The notes: generated from the sequence alone by a model not told the origin. A stretch of 64,000 bases of DNA from Endomychus coccineus (GCA_958510875.1 OY294068.1:33088297-33152296); one strand, 5' to 3'; positions 36,033 through 49,110 are shown, counted from the first letter of the stretch. Numbers and translations: made by a program.

Positions 36033-39000
36033 TCACGATGTATTATGAAGATTTTGGTTTTGAACAGGTCGGCCTTCAAGTTTATTGTACTCTAGATGGA
36101 ATTCTTTCGCAACTTTCCTCCAGTTTTGAGCATCAAAGAAGTAATATGTGCCCCTCTCGTACGTGGAAGTCTTTTCAATTAGGACCATACCAGGAACTTG
36201 CGTTATCCATACTTTCTCTTCCATATGGTAACGCCACTCTCGAGTGTATCTGCATATTAAATATATTACTGTTTGTTATGTCCACAACAACCTGATAAAC
36301 TACTTACAGTTCACTAGCAGCTGCCATTTGAAGTACATCCCCAACATTGTTGTAGAAGATAAAAAATAAAAGATCATCTTTATATCGATTTAACTTCATT
36401 GATGCAAGTTTGTCCCTAGAAAAAAAATAAACACAATTATTAAAATGATATGGATATGACTAATGTTTGACTTTGCAATGCTGTTGAATTTACTAAAACT
36501 CCAGGGAACAGTGGAATATGTATTGAAATAATGTGATGTGGGGAGTGATGACATATATCTTTCTGTGATCAACTCGATAAGTCTATTATAATATTCGAAT
36601 GTAAACTCGATTTAAACCAAATACGAAATTCTTGAATCTCATAAAAACAGATTTCGACCGTGTTGGCGGATTTCCCAATTTAAACTATAGTCGAGAAATT
36701 ATAGCCAAATACCTTCAATTTTTTACTGCCAACCTGTGTCGAGATGCGGTTTTCGCCATTTGCTTCAGAAACACAATAGAAAAAAATTTCCCATATTTGT
36801 TGTACCAGGAAAAGCTTGGTTGCACTTGTGCATGCAAAAAATGCATCTAAATAATGCGATTAGCGGAACTGTATTGTTGCTCACCAAATATTAACCAAAA
36901 TTGGCCAAAATTTATTACTCAGGGGTTTTTGGGATCGCTGATTACGAATTTGATGTTTAAAAACGCCACGCTGCATTCTGGGGCAGATTTCAGGGGTTTG
37001 GGGAGGAGGGAGGGGATTTGCAGTATGAAGCGGAAATCCTCAAATTTTCTCAATTATTCTGTATTTTGGGATTTTTAAGCACAGACTAAGTGATGTTCGT
37101 TAACTCAAGTGCCCGGGGCAAAGTGGGGCACTTGGGACTATTAGCGAATTTCAACCATCAAACCTAAAAACCTTGTTCCCTGGATGGTTTTGGTGTCGCT
37201 GATCACGAATTTGATGATAACAAAACGCCACGCTGCACCCTGGGGCAGATTTCAGGGGCTTGGGGGTATTTGCAGTATAAAGCGGAAATCCTAAAATTTT
37301 CTGTATTTTGGGATTTTTAAGCACAGACTAATTGATGTTCGTTAACTAAAGTGCCCCACTTGGGGCACTTGGGTTAACGAACATCACATAGTCTATGCTT
37401 AGAAATCCCAAAATTGTCATATAATACAGAATAATTGAGAAAATTTGAGGATTTCCGCTTTAGCTGAAATCTGCCCGAGTGGCGTTTTGTAAACATCAAA
37501 TTCGTAATCAGCGACCCCAAAAACCCCCCGAGTCGCAAATTTTGGTTAATATTTGGTGAGCAACAATACAGTTCCGCAAAACGCAACTGCAAAATGCGTT
37601 TTAGATGCATTTTTTGCATGCAGAAGTGCAACCAAGCTTTTCCTGGTAAAACAAATATGGCACATTTATTGTGTTGCTGAAGCAAATGGCGAAAACCGCA
37701 TCTCGATACAGGTTGCCAGTAAAAAATTGAAGGTTTTGGCCTTTTTACGGCTATATTTCCTAGACTACTAGTGATGCCACTAGATCAGCGGGACCTGAAA
37801 GAGGAGGGTTATAGCCTTGTCTAATCTGAGGCCAGCACCTTCACCACGTGATCCTCGTGCCACAGGACCAACTCGAGCCTACATCGCGCGAGTGCGGAAT
37901 ATGTTGTTGATAATTCCATGCTTTCTCAAATCCGGTTAGTTAATATTATCGTGCTTATTACAATTAACATTTATAGTTCAACAGAACGAGTGAAGTTTTA
38001 TACTATGACAACTTAAAATAGTTAGTGTTGTTGGAGCGAGACTTCCATGTTGAACAATTTTATGAATTATTTTTATTTATTGTAAATTTTATTTTTTATT
38101 GAAAAGATAAAGTGGTTTGATTTAAAAACCTTTGGTGCATCTAGAGACTAGTTCAGGAAGTGCCAAAGATTGTTATTTTCAGCTACCAAGTAGTCATCAT
38201 CAGATTAAACTCAATTAGAAAACAAAATGTGCCTGTTTAAATTCTATTTGAGGTTAGTAATGCAAATAATATACTACCCTTAGCTGAATCTGAATTCATT
38301 TAATTGCATTCTCGCTTATACATATCCATCCCTTCTAAATTACCTGGATATTGGACAGTATTGTGGTTTAAAAGTGGGAAATGATCTGACTTCTAACACA
38401 AGATGTGTTTGTAATTCACTTTCCACTCTTCAGTTTTTTTAACTCAAAATATTTAATATCTCAATGGCAAATTTTCGTTATGGGATTCTATACCCCGATT
38501 TTCTTCGGGACTAGAGGGAATAAGCTTGAAATAATTTAGCACATAAGATACATTACAATCACCAGTTCAACACATTAGTCAAATTCTAACAATTAATGAA
38601 TGAATATTGAGACATATTTCTGCAAAAAGCATAACCTGCACCAAACGGTTCAAGTTAGGAAAAACAAAACATCTCAGAAATAAGCATATCTAAAAGGTTT
38701 CAAGAATTTTTCTGGCTTTATTTTGACTGTTTCAAATTAAATGTGAAATGAAAAGAAAACATACAGAAATTTTTATTTATTCATGTTTGATTTTATTTTA
38801 TTTTAAATTTCAATAAAATGAAGATAGTTTGAAATATTTTGAACTTGTTTTATTTATTACTAGGATCCAGCTCAATGAGTTTATGTCTGATTTGCAAAAA
38901 CAAATCAAATGAGCGCCGATGATGTGAACCTCGATGAGTGGACAATCTTATCGTCATTTAATTGACGTTTCAATAAAGTGACAAAACAATGCCTTAAGAA

Positions 39001-42000
39001 CCTTTAGATTTACATAATTTGAATGACAATCTGTGCGTCACGTGATTGGCGTATGTACATACAAAATGTTTTCCAATATTGTACAAACAAATATGCGTAT
39101 TAGTGTCATCTATCGATGATGTTAAAACTCAGTCGTCGGTTTGGAGAAAGCTGGTAATGTGAAAATTTCCATCTCCTTTTAGAACATAGTATATCTTCTT
39201 ACCGCTAAGTGCCAATAACTGCAGGTAATCTGCGACTCACGTGATTTGAGTATAAACATACAAAATGTTTTTCAATAGAATATAGGCGACACTGATAACA
39301 GTTAGGCACAGGAAGAGCGGGTCTATGGAACTTCAGAAGCCTATGAAATCGTAGAATTCCGCTTAGATTCCAATAGTCCCAACCGTTCTCTCGCTCAAAT
39401 TTAAATGACTGCACAGCACAATTATTCCTATGAAGTTCTCAAAATCCATGTTCTATCCCCACCAACAGCACCCTCTCTCATGGGACGATCATGTGAGGTC
39501 ACTTATCTCTTTAATACTTCTGGATATGCGCCGATTCTTGTGTGGTTGCGGTGGATTACATTCAGACCTCAGGAACATGGCCGCCACCGCACAAGAATCG
39601 GCTTGACTTCGTCATACGCTATGGACTATCCAGAAGTATTATAGAGATCTGAATGTGAGGTCCATTGCGAAAACTACATCATAGAAACTTGGTTGTCTAA
39701 TCCCTGCCAAGAGCTACTTTACACCACAGCAGATCCTCATGATATATAGCACAGATTCGACCTGGCCTGGAGTATTGTTCACATGTTTGGAGTTCAGCTC
39801 CCAAACATCGCTGAAGCTCTTAGATTCTATTTAGAGGAGAGCTATTCGTCTGATTGTTGATGTCACATTTACGAATTCATTGACCTCTATATAACATCGT
39901 AGAAATGTGGGTGATATCTCCCTGTTCTATAGCTATTTCCATGGCCAGTGCTCATTTGTTATTCTACTACGAGCGACCCCAACTAGACAGACTAGACGAG
40001 CTCAGGCTGGCCATATCTTCATTGTCAAGCTCGAGACATGTCTAACTTCTTTCTACCAGACTCAATTTTTCTATAGAACGGCGAAGTTGTGTAAAACTTT
40101 CCTTAGTGAGATCTTTCCTGATGCCTATATATAAGCTTCAAGCAATGCCTGCCATCTCCCAACATTCCATCGCTGGCTCACATGATGTTCTACGAACATT
40201 ATAGGTTTTCCTCTCGTCGAGTCAAAACATAAAAAAACAAACCTGGTTGTATTTCGTCGATAACACGTCTGATGTTACTTAAGCTCAGGATTCGTTGCAA
40301 GTTCATCATCGTGGATGACTAGTAATGAAATCTTAAAGAAAGAAGTCCATAGGTGTTAGATGGCATGATTTTGGAGGCCGGTTTATCTCCCCAAAACGGG
40401 AAATTACGCGAGCAGGAAGTGTATTCAAATACGGTTGATATTTCGAGTTCAATGTGCAATACCTGCTTCACGGAACTAAATTTCATGGTGTCTGTCGCTA
40501 CGTTTAGCCGTCTGCTTTTAGTTCTCCATTGTAATGGGTATTTTCGTTAATTGGAACGTACACTCAAAATTGCAATGATACATTTTATGATATATTCATG
40601 TTTGAATTAAGTTCCGTGATGCCCGAGCTTAATGGGAACGTTGTGTGACAATTCATTATTTTCCTAGCCAAAAATATTTACAATAAGTATACCTGGCGTC
40701 AAACGTCAATGTCGTTTGTGTGCAAAATATCAGGCAATTTAAAAGTCACTTACTATTCAAACATCTTTTAGTTACATAAATACTCTCTTCGATATTTGTT
40801 TGAACAAGTACATTCTTAAATTTCCGGGGAAACACTTACCTAATGGCATGATTAATGAGATATTCTGGTGGAACGTTAAAGTCTAGATCTTGAGGTCGGC
40901 AAGGATGATCCGCCCATGGACCTCCAAAGGTGGGATAAAGGTTATCTGGTGCGTTGAGATTCAGTCCAAGGGCCGTTAGATCTTGACCCAACGCTAACGA
41001 AACTAAATCCGGATCTGTCTCTGCCGCCCGGATGAATGTTAGGAGACCTACTATACCAAACTGATCGTTCACCATGCTGCCCGGTATATTCGTTACTCTT
41101 CCATCTGGATAGGTTTGTATACCTGTAAGAAATAGTTTGTTTGTCACTTGCTCATCAAGCCGATGTTATAGAGAATGTATAAACGAATATTTTACAATAA
41201 CAATTACGTTCTGTCCAGAGTCGAGTTCCGAATGTGTACCTTTTCCAAATATTACCTGTTACAGTTCCAGCGTGTTTCCTATTCCCATTCACTGGCAGAA
41301 ATGGTTGCAACATCTTTTTCAAGTTTGATGCAATAAAGTCAAACTAGAGCTCATCTAAGACCATATAATACTAAATGGCCCTAAGGTATAATACAGTGAA
41401 ATACTCGGGGACATTAGGAAAAGTTTTCTTTTCCTTTTGAAAATCTTGACATAAGTTTTGAGAAATTATAACTTCTACACACATTAAAAAGAAAAAGAAA
41501 TACAATTGTTTATTGAATTTTACCTGTGATATTAGATTGTCAAAGGACACTTTCCACTAAACCGTAAAGAAAACAATAATTCCCTTTCCCAACTTTTTCT
41601 GTCATATCTGACATACTCCCACAGAGTCTGTCATATTGCTTATTGAGTAATGACTTTACTGTATCTAACTAAACCAATAGGTTAGGGCACATTTTTCGAT
41701 TGGATGCGCAGTCCATGTTCCTATTTGGTGGACATGCATAGCTTTTTAGAAACTTTTTTTCGAAATACAGCGCCTCTAAGTTCGCTCTAACCGCTGGAGC
41801 AATTTTGACTACATTTGGTTCAAGGACTTCTGAAATAGATAGACCTATTGTTCTTCGAAAATTGTCCAGTGCCGTACTACTCTTCTTTTGCCACCTTACG
41901 CCCCTGGAAAATTTTTCGATTCCTCGTTGGTTTTGAAAAACCAAGTCATTCTTGTAAAATTTTGATTAGAGCAGCCGTTACTGACATAATTGGAGTTGGA

Positions 42001-45000
42001 GAGTTTTATCGATCAGTCAATCAAAACGGGGGTGGACAAGTCCGGACCACTTAGACCGCTTGATTTTGTCCATTATGTACCCCTTGATACAAGAATCAAT
42101 CCAGTAGACACAAGACAGTGCCGACGGCTAAGATTGTGCATGGACTGATATCTCTTATGGCTTCAAGCGATATATGTGTGCTGCCGAGGTGTTGCAGCCG
42201 TCGTGTGGTGGCCGGCGAAAGAAACGGTTCTGTCCCGTCTCGAACTGGACAAGGCTCAACGACTTGCCTGCGTGGGGATAACGGGGGCTATGAGGACCGC
42301 CCCCACCAGGGCTCTGGAGGTTCTGGTGGAGATCGTCACTCTACAGCTCCATATCAAAACCGCAGCCGTGGATACGGCGTATCGGCGGCTGTTCTGGGCC
42401 AGTAGGTCGGTGCGTCTGTGCCTCGCGGTCATGGTAAAATTTGGGATTGGGCAGCCGAGAACTGCCGGATCCTCCGACTGACGTAGGATGCGATAGCGCC
42501 TGCTGTCAGGTTTCAAACACCAGACGTTCTCATAACACCGAGGACTTTGCGTCGCTTCTGCCATGTGGTTGACGGACGGGTCTAAGATTGGCGAGTCTAG
42601 TGGAGCCGGAGTCTACTCGTGTACACCCAGATGGGAGATTTCAGTTCCCCTAGGTGCCCACAGAACCGTTTTACAGGCTAAGGTCTGTGCAATATAGACC
42701 TGTGCCCTGGAAAACCTGGATTAAACTGCCGAGGTAGGCGGTTTTACATCTACACTGACAGCCGAGCGGCCTTGGGTGCACTTCGCTCCCAAAGTGACTT
42801 CTAGGCTTGTCTTGGAGTGCAGGGACACTCTGGCTGAATTAGCCAGAACGGACAAACTCCAGCTAGAGTAGGTACCCACCACTCTGGCATGAAGGGAAAC
42901 GAATTTGGAGGGTTTAGAGAAAATCTAAAATTGACTCCAGTTGTTTTATTGAAAGACAACAATTACTATGTGTATCATGTTTATTTCTCACACCTGAACC
43001 TACAAAGTTATTCGCCGGTCCAAAAATTGGGAAATTCGAGGATTTCGCATGTAATTCAGTGCATTATTTTATTCCGCACGTCAGGCGCATGGATTGATAA
43101 CGCTCAAAACTATGTTCCGGGGAACGTTCTGAAGTGTACCTATTTCGAATATGATTCGGCTGACTACGGTTATCTTCGCCATACGCGCTTATATCGTCAG
43201 TTTGGGACACAAAGCATCGTATCTCCAGTAAACGTCTTGTCTTCACAGTGTACAGTGTGTGAATTCAATTCGAAGACGTGAAGTCTGAAGTTAGCCTTTG
43301 AATTGGCGTTACGAGGACGTCATGAGACATTGACGTCGGAAAATTCAGGTATTTATGTAGGCTTAATCAACTTTGCAGCTGAATTAGACGCTGTGCTTAC
43401 AATACATATGAAAGGTTCGGGTTCACAAGTGTTTAAAGGCGTCTCAAAAACTATTCAGAACGAATTGCTAGATGCAATGTTGCAAATTTACAAACAGGAA
43501 ATATTAAAAGAAATTAAACTTGCAAATTTCATTGCTTTGGAGGCCGATGAGACTACAGACACCTCTAATCATCAGAAAATGGTTGTTATTATTCGAAACT
43601 TTTTTAACGGCCAAATTTTTGAGCGTTTTTTTTTTAAGCCGGGTAGACATAATGCTGATGTATTAGCTATTGCTTTGAAGGCCGATGAAACTATCGACAC
43701 CTCTAATCATCAGCAAAAGGACGTTATAATTCGATAAGTGTATAATGGACAAATTTTTGAACGCTTAAGGTCTTTTTTTGAGCCAGGTGGGCATAATGCT
43801 GATGTATTAGCTAAAACTTTGCTGAATGCAAACTATTTTAAATTCTCCTTTTGGGTCTGATAACATGATAACAATAAACTAATCGCTCAAAGTTACGATG
43901 GGGCGTCCGTGATGAGTGGTAAGACAAATGATGTCCAAGCCATTATCAAAAGAACATTTCCACATGCACATTATATTCACTGTTATGCGCATCAATTTAA
44001 TTTGATTATTAAACGAGCGGCACAGTGCAATAAGAAAGTGTAAATATTCTTTGCAAATTTGCAGTCATTTCCAAGCTTTTTTCTCGATCGTCAAAACTAA
44101 CGGCAATTCTTGATCAAATAGTCAAACGTAGATTACCACGCGCTGTTCCTACACGCTAGATTTTCAAAAGTCGAACTGTGGACACATTATTTGAACACCA
44201 GGATTTCAAAGAATAGTTAGACAAAATTATTGACGAAGATTGGATTCAGTTACTACTAGTGAAGCAAGTGGTTTATTGAAAAATTTGAATTTCTCTACTG
44301 GTTCAAATTATTTCAATTCATCATGCCACATGTTGAAATATTATTTAATCAGACTTCAATCCGCGAAATTGACAGTGCTCAACAGCAAAAGGCAATTGAA
44401 CAATTCCAACAGCAAATTATTCGAATTAGAAATTCTACTGACAATGACAATCAAGAATGCAATAATGAAGAACCTGCTAGGAATTATTGGTTTTTGAATA
44501 TCATGGGTCACATGCTATGAAGAAATCATTTTCATGTCACTGATGAGTGTTATGTGTAATTCATAGTTTTTAAGTTGTTGATATTATTGCCTGAATAAAT
44601 AATTTGTATTTATGAAGAGTTATGCATATGCATTAGAGTTGAATCCTACTTCTATCATGACATGTATCTATCTACCTCTAGTATGTCAATAGTCTGGTGC
44701 AGAAAGCAGTTAGAGGAATGTCTTGTAAACATTTAGCAAAAATTCCAAGAGGGAGTTACCCCAACATTGGATTTTATAAAGTGAGATTTTTTTAGAACCA
44801 CAAAGAGCAAAAGAATTCTGAAACTTGGCAAGGAGACCATATTGAGTCATTTGCTCCTTTTGTCAAAGGTAAATGCAATTTTTGTACATGAGTTTATATT
44901 ATACGTTAGAAGCAAAGAGTTCTATAAATAGAGTAGACAACTAAGCCTTTCACTGGTATCTTAACGGACATTCTGTTCTTCTCGCACATGTACTGCGCTC

Positions 45001-47590
45001 TCACTCCCACGATGTGCGCGCGTTATACTTATTCTTGTATTCTTATACTCTTTGTGATAGAAGGGGAGACCTTGCGAGTGAGAGCGCACTAACACGTGCG
45101 AGAAGGACAGAATGGCTAGTTACCAGCGCTTTTCTATGCTTAACACACTACTTGTCTACTCTATATATAGAACTCTTTGGTTAGAAGATAATCTGAGAAA
45201 TTAAGCTTGTACCTATTTCCCTTCAGGGTTTCAAACATAGAGATCAAGAATAGAGTACCTGTTATACGTAAGTCCTATGTATTTTTGTACGTCGCCCTGT
45301 AAGAAGAAAACGTAGGGATAAGCCCCGCCCATTTTAAAGCGCGCGGTATTCAAGTGCATGATACACTATATTGTATCATGTTCAAGTGAAATAAATAAGC
45401 ACTTAGCGTCGTTGTGTATGTCCCCACCGCGCATTATACGTCATAAGTAGGCGGAGCTAAATTTCCCTTCGTTTTTTTTACAGGGAGTCCCTTAATTCTT
45501 TAAACAGGTACTCTATTCTTTATCTCTATGGTTTCAAAGAATGTATTTTATACGGAAATATAAAACATCCACAAATACAATAAACCAATATTTTAAATTT
45601 TGTTTCATAATGGTTTATTGTATTTGTGGATGTTTTATATTTTATTAAAAAAATATTGTATTTGATTAATTAATGTTTCAATTGGTATAGCGAACATAGT
45701 TAATTTCTTGAATTATTATCGGACATGCAGATCCCACATCACGGTGTAATGTGAGCTGCAGTACGGACTCTTGTGAAAGCAGTTACAATTGGTACATTTA
45801 GGGTCAAGTTCTGATAAGGTAACAATGGTAGTTCACAAAGGAGCTGGTAAAATGAATCGAATTTCAACCTGCATAAACACAGAATATCGATTCAGAACAG
45901 ACTTTTTATGGTACAAAAGTTCATAGCTAACATCTGCAAGGTTAAAGAGTTATTAGGATAAAACTGACGAAACATATTGATTAGTAATCTATACCGTTGA
46001 ATTTTGATAAACATGATTTCATTTGTCACTTCCCTACCATTGATATGACCAATTTAGTTCGTGAACAAATAAGTGAAATGAATGATCCAACACTATAGCA
46101 TAATATAAAGTATATCATCTATGGTTACTCATTCTCTCTGGAACTATAACTGCCATAGGTCCAGTACTGGTACAGAATGTACTTGTATCAATGTAGTGTC
46201 TAATTTAGTTCATGAACGAACAATTCTTCTACTCTTTCGACCTGACCTACCATTGAAGATGAATTATGATGGGAACTAGATTCGGATAAAAATTATTGTT
46301 GAATAGCAAACTATCAAAACAGTATAGCATAGTATAATAAACTATTTGTCATCACCTGTTAGAAAAATATGATACTTGTTCTTATTAAAAACTGCTTTGT
46401 ACCATCTCTACAAATCTCACAACTGTTTTGAATATCTATTAATACTTTAATTTATTTTGGATTATAATCAAAATTAGTTACCTGACTTAGAACTATTTTT
46501 ATCACTTTCTCTTGCATTAGAACCATCTCCTCCACCACCAGAGTTTGTTTTATCACCCGATGAACTTCCACCTGGAGATGCTCCTTCTCGGTTTTGAGTA
46601 CCAGGCAACGCAGGGAAATCTTCAGAGGACATTGTGAATTCACTTGATTCGGATGTGGGTTGTTTGACCATGCCTACATATGGTTTTGCACCAGGCATGG
46701 GGCTAGGTTGTGGAACATTATCACCAGAACTTCTATTTGTTAAAGATGGAAACTCACTAAGATCTAGTAACGACGGCGTGTTAGCATCGCCAGAACCAAA
46801 TACTGTGTTGAAGGAACTATAACCCCCTAGAGAATTCACATTGCCCATTTGGTTACTGTTTCTAAAATAAATAAAATTCATTAAAGCAACTAGTTCATGC
46901 AAACTGATTTTCGATTTGCTTTTCATCATTAACTTAAGTCTAGTTTCTATACTTATTTCTTACAGACTTATTAGCATTATTCCATTTAGTTTCACATGCA
47001 AATTTTTTCAAATTGAAATGTTTGATAAATATATACTTTGTAGAAGACAAAATGTTCCAATAGCAGCATGCCAAATGGGCCTTACATTACTGCCACCTTG
47101 GTAAATTTAGAAATTTCAGTATTCTGTTTAAATAATATTCTCCAGAGTCTTCAATAATCAAGTCAGATTTATTAAATTAAATAAAATTCAATCTTACGTT
47201 TGCATAAACCAGGCATAAATCGTATCATTGAAGTTTAAACTATATGAAAGGTTAACTGACAATTTGACAGAAAAACAAAAGCTACATGTAGCATTTAATG
47301 TAATTGGATTGCCATCTATCTGTGATTCATCATTAGAAATCGAACTATATGTTCAATAAACTTATTTTCATTGATATGTTCCATTGTCCCGACAATCATA
47401 TAATACACATAATAAATATTGGGTAAATTCAGTACCCCATCGTAGGAATTCCTCTTCTTTCCGAAGGTGCTCTTTGTCCAAACACAGGGGTAACATGTCC
47501 CGACATAGAGTTGCTCCCAAAACCAACACTTGATCTTCCGAGGCTATTACCTCCAATATTCCTACTAAAGTTCAAATTCAAATTCGCCAT
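36033..47590 (-). CDS. CNOT2: CCR4-NOT transcription complex subunit 2 (Regena)
   Basis: Joined coding sequence is complement(36033..36249, 36308..36415, 40840..41122, 46482..46861, 47436..47590), 380 aa, with every junction phase-compatible. Exon 1 starts MANLNLNFSRNIGG after an in-frame stop. Exon 2 has PSLLDLSEFPSLTN, KPYVGMVKQPTS and SSEDFPALPG. Exon 3 has DGRVTNIPGSMVNDQFGIVG and NLYPTFGGPWADHPCRPQDL. Exon 4 has KLNRYKDDLLFFIFY and GDVLQMAAASE. Exon 5 has REWRYHMEEKVWIT and YERGTYYFFDAQNWRKVAKE, the NOT box. The NOT box holds the NOT1-CNOT3 module of the deadenylase that shortens mRNA tails. The protein is shorter than human (540 aa) because the N-terminal part is reduced; upstream exons may have been missed. 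The exon 1 donor GTACTG is weak. Confidence 0.95.
36685..37770. repeat. Compound palindrome with a direct and an inverted copy
   Basis: A unit at 36685-37135 (GCGATTAGCGGAACTGTATT, TCGCTGATTACGAATTTGAT, CGGAAATCC, GATGTTCGTTAACT) is partly repeated in direct orientation at 37180-37345. It is then present inverted at 37355-37770. The centre has AGTGCCCCACTTGGGGCACT. The core GGTTTTTGGGGTCGCTGA with ACGAAT is shared with the repeats at 58222-58640 and 60404-60690. Non-coding, in a CNOT2 intron. Confidence 0.75.
39690..40140 (+). mobile_element. LINE 3' fragment (CR1/Jockey-like reverse transcriptase end)
   Basis: Plus-strand translation shows IRPGLEYCSHVWSSAPKHR, then after stops VGDISLFYSYFHGQCS, RQTRRAQAGHIF and FFYRTAKLCKTFLSEIFPDA. 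This is the well-known C-terminal order of CR1/Jockey-clade reverse transcriptases. Several stops and shifts show it is dead. It lies in CNOT2 intron DNA, antisense to the gene. A small inverted repeat (ATACTTCTGGATA with its inverse, 39518-39643) lies just upstream. Confidence 0.7.
42120..42905 (+). mobile_element. LINE fragment (RNase H-bearing R1/I/LOA group)
   Basis: Fragments read LDKAQRLACVGITGAMRTAP, TRALEVLVEIVTLQLHIKTA, then MWLTDGSKIGESSGAGVYSC and VPLGAHRTVLQAKVCAI. They end at GMKGNEF (cf. GxEGNExAD of RNase H). It matches the group at 14.7-16.1 kb and 18.6-19.9 kb. Frameshifts and stops are present, and the 3' part is missing, cut off where the next block starts. Confidence 0.75.
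43282..44530 (+). pseudogene. hAT-type transposase relic (ZMYM1-like, DUF4371) with internal duplication
   Basis: The frame at 43303-43737 includes LALRGRHETLTSENSG, VSKTIQNELLDAM and IALEADETTDTSNHQ. After a stop, NNKLIAQSYDGASVMSGKTN and HYIHCYAHQFNLIIKRAAQC follow. These motifs belong to the ZMYM1-like hAT-derived proteins, where ADETTD and YDGASVMSG mark the RNase H-like fold. A segment of about 137 bp (43537-43674) is repeated diverged in tandem (43675-43811), giving a second ADETxDTSNHQ. The rest to 44530 has several stops. It sits in a CNOT2 intron on the opposite strand. Confidence 0.75.
44913..45179. mobile_element. hAT-type MITE, 267 bp
   Basis: Termini CAAAGAGTTCTATAAATAGA and inverse TCTATATATAGAACTCTTTG are flanked by the 8-bp direct repeat GTTAGAAG (44905-44912 and 45180-45187). 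Inner arms also pair (CTCGCACATGT / ACACGTGCGAG; GAGTGAGAGCGC). Non-coding; C-A-x-x-G termini and 8-bp duplication fit hAT. Confidence 0.88.
45236..45530. mobile_element. hAT-type MITE, 295 bp
   Basis: Termini CATAGAGATCAAGAATAGAG and inverse of CATAGAGATAAAGAATAGAG are flanked by the 8-bp direct repeat GTTTCAAA (45228-45235 and 45531-45538). The interior holds a small palindrome (ATGATACA...TGTATCAT). Non-coding, and only 56 bp from the previous MITE. Confidence 0.88.
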
Positions 47591-48950
47591 AGCTATCTGT
47601 TCTTAGATAAGCTATCGTTTCGCATTACGGAATGAAAGAAAAGCTGTAATGTTTAATAGTTTCCACCACAATAGTTATGTTAAAATTCCAGCACAAAAAA
47701 ATACAAAAACATTATAAACAGTTCAGTCTAAATGCAGGTTTTGTGTTAACTAGATATTGAGACCACTGGTTATTTTTTCCACTTAAGCTAAAGACGCACT
47801 TCTCGTATAAGAAAAACAATTCGTTATACAAAATATAGGTACACTTTTTGGAAAGTATATGTTATTGTCCAATTTCTCTCCGCCATTACTACTATTACAG
47901 TTCACAACATAACTGTCAAAAAAAAAGCAATACCAATTTTGAAATCTGTAATTTGTAGTAATTTCGGAATTGATATTGCAGTTTCAGTTCAGAGGGTACC
48001 ACTATAGCCAACTTGTAACGACCACAGTAATTTTAAACATCCAACTCTCTGTTCAATTTGAAAGTAGTTTGGAACTATCTATTTGACGATTTCAATGCGT
48101 TTACAAATGAATAAAATAAGGTTTCAACTGCTTATATACTTACTACATTCTAAATGCTTAACTACATACAGTTTGTAGAGGAGAATAAGCCTTCTTGATT
48201 CTTATCCATAGCATATTGTATATATTCTCTCTGTCTAGAACTTTAGAGCATAGAACAGAATATAACGGAGTCATTTGTTTCCTATCTGATAGAAGGCGAA
48301 ATGATTTCGAAACACAAAAGCCGTTCAAATTTATATTTATTATGAATGATTGTCGAATGCATATATTACATTATTATAGTATTATATGTTTGGTCGGATG
48401 TTATGAAATGCAATCTGCAGCTGCCGGTCGAATAACTCAATGCATCCAACCGGTCGTAAAACTTCGAGAAAATCGACCTTCATTTAGACACTTCCTTTAT
48501 TAAATTATATTCCATGAAGGTTTGCAATTGCAACAACAAATCTAGGCAAAGTGGAAAACAAACACCTTCAGTGTTAGAATCAATATACAACGTCTTGGTT
48601 CTCCAGGTTGAACACGAACAACACAGATGTTTCGCTTTTCTCATGAGCTCATCAGTGGAACGAACTATACGATGATGTCACTGATCAATCATCTCCAGCA
48701 GATGTAATATTACCACTTTCGACAATGTTGAAGAACCTAGATATTTCAACACCATCTGCCGGAAATCTGGAGTCCCACTGAGAATGTTATTTACAATCAC
48801 AAACCACGTACTTATAAAACAAATCTCTCGATTCAAAGAATCGACCCCGAAGCAATGCAAAGTGGAATATATTCTTATTATCGTATTGCTATAAGTGACT
48901 AAATAAAGTGGCATTAATATAATTTAGTTTACACTATCACTCAACACAAC
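47591..48950. other. CNOT2 upstream region, no other gene seen
   Basis: The region should hold the CNOT2 promoter. An in-frame stop (47605-47603) precedes the start codon. A possible acceptor AACAG just before the ATG leaves open an upstream non-coding or coding exon. The rest is non-coding by eye. Confidence 0.4.
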
Positions 48951-49110
48951 TTATATAGAGCCCCACTCGGCCACGTTAGCATCTTTGCGGGCTTGATGGA
49001 AAGGGCTAGGCGGAAACGTTAACGGAGATCGTAACAACTTTTATTGGTCGAAATGGTATGACCACTAATAGGCTCCTCCTTCTCCTATACCAGCGCGGAA
49101 ACAGACAAAA
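48950..49110. mobile_element. Relic related to the P-like element at 32.4-33.3 kb
   Basis: TAATAGGCTCCTCC, CTATACCAGCGCGGAAAC and the preceding TTATTGGTCG resemble the end of the THAP-bearing element at 33090-33140. No protein remains. Confidence 0.45.

Noticed and set aside
38166..38216. Hammerhead-like CUGAUGA...GAAA on the minus strand
   Set aside because: Stem II (CUAC/GUAG) is possible, but neither stem III nor stem I can be paired, so it is probably chance or a decayed relic.
41669..41944. 91-codon minus-strand frame in a CNOT2 intron
   Set aside because: No recognised motif, and it does not fit the CNOT2 reading phase; possibly transposon debris but cannot be supported.
42889..43281. 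130-codon plus-strand frame before the hAT relic
   Set aside because: Starts inside the LINE remnant and runs into the hAT relic; a junction product rather than a gene.
48623..48660. Second hammerhead-like minus-strand motif (CUGAUGA, GCU/AGC, GAAAC)
   Set aside because: Only a 3-bp stem II and no consistent stem I with an allowed cleavage site; below what can be defended by eye.
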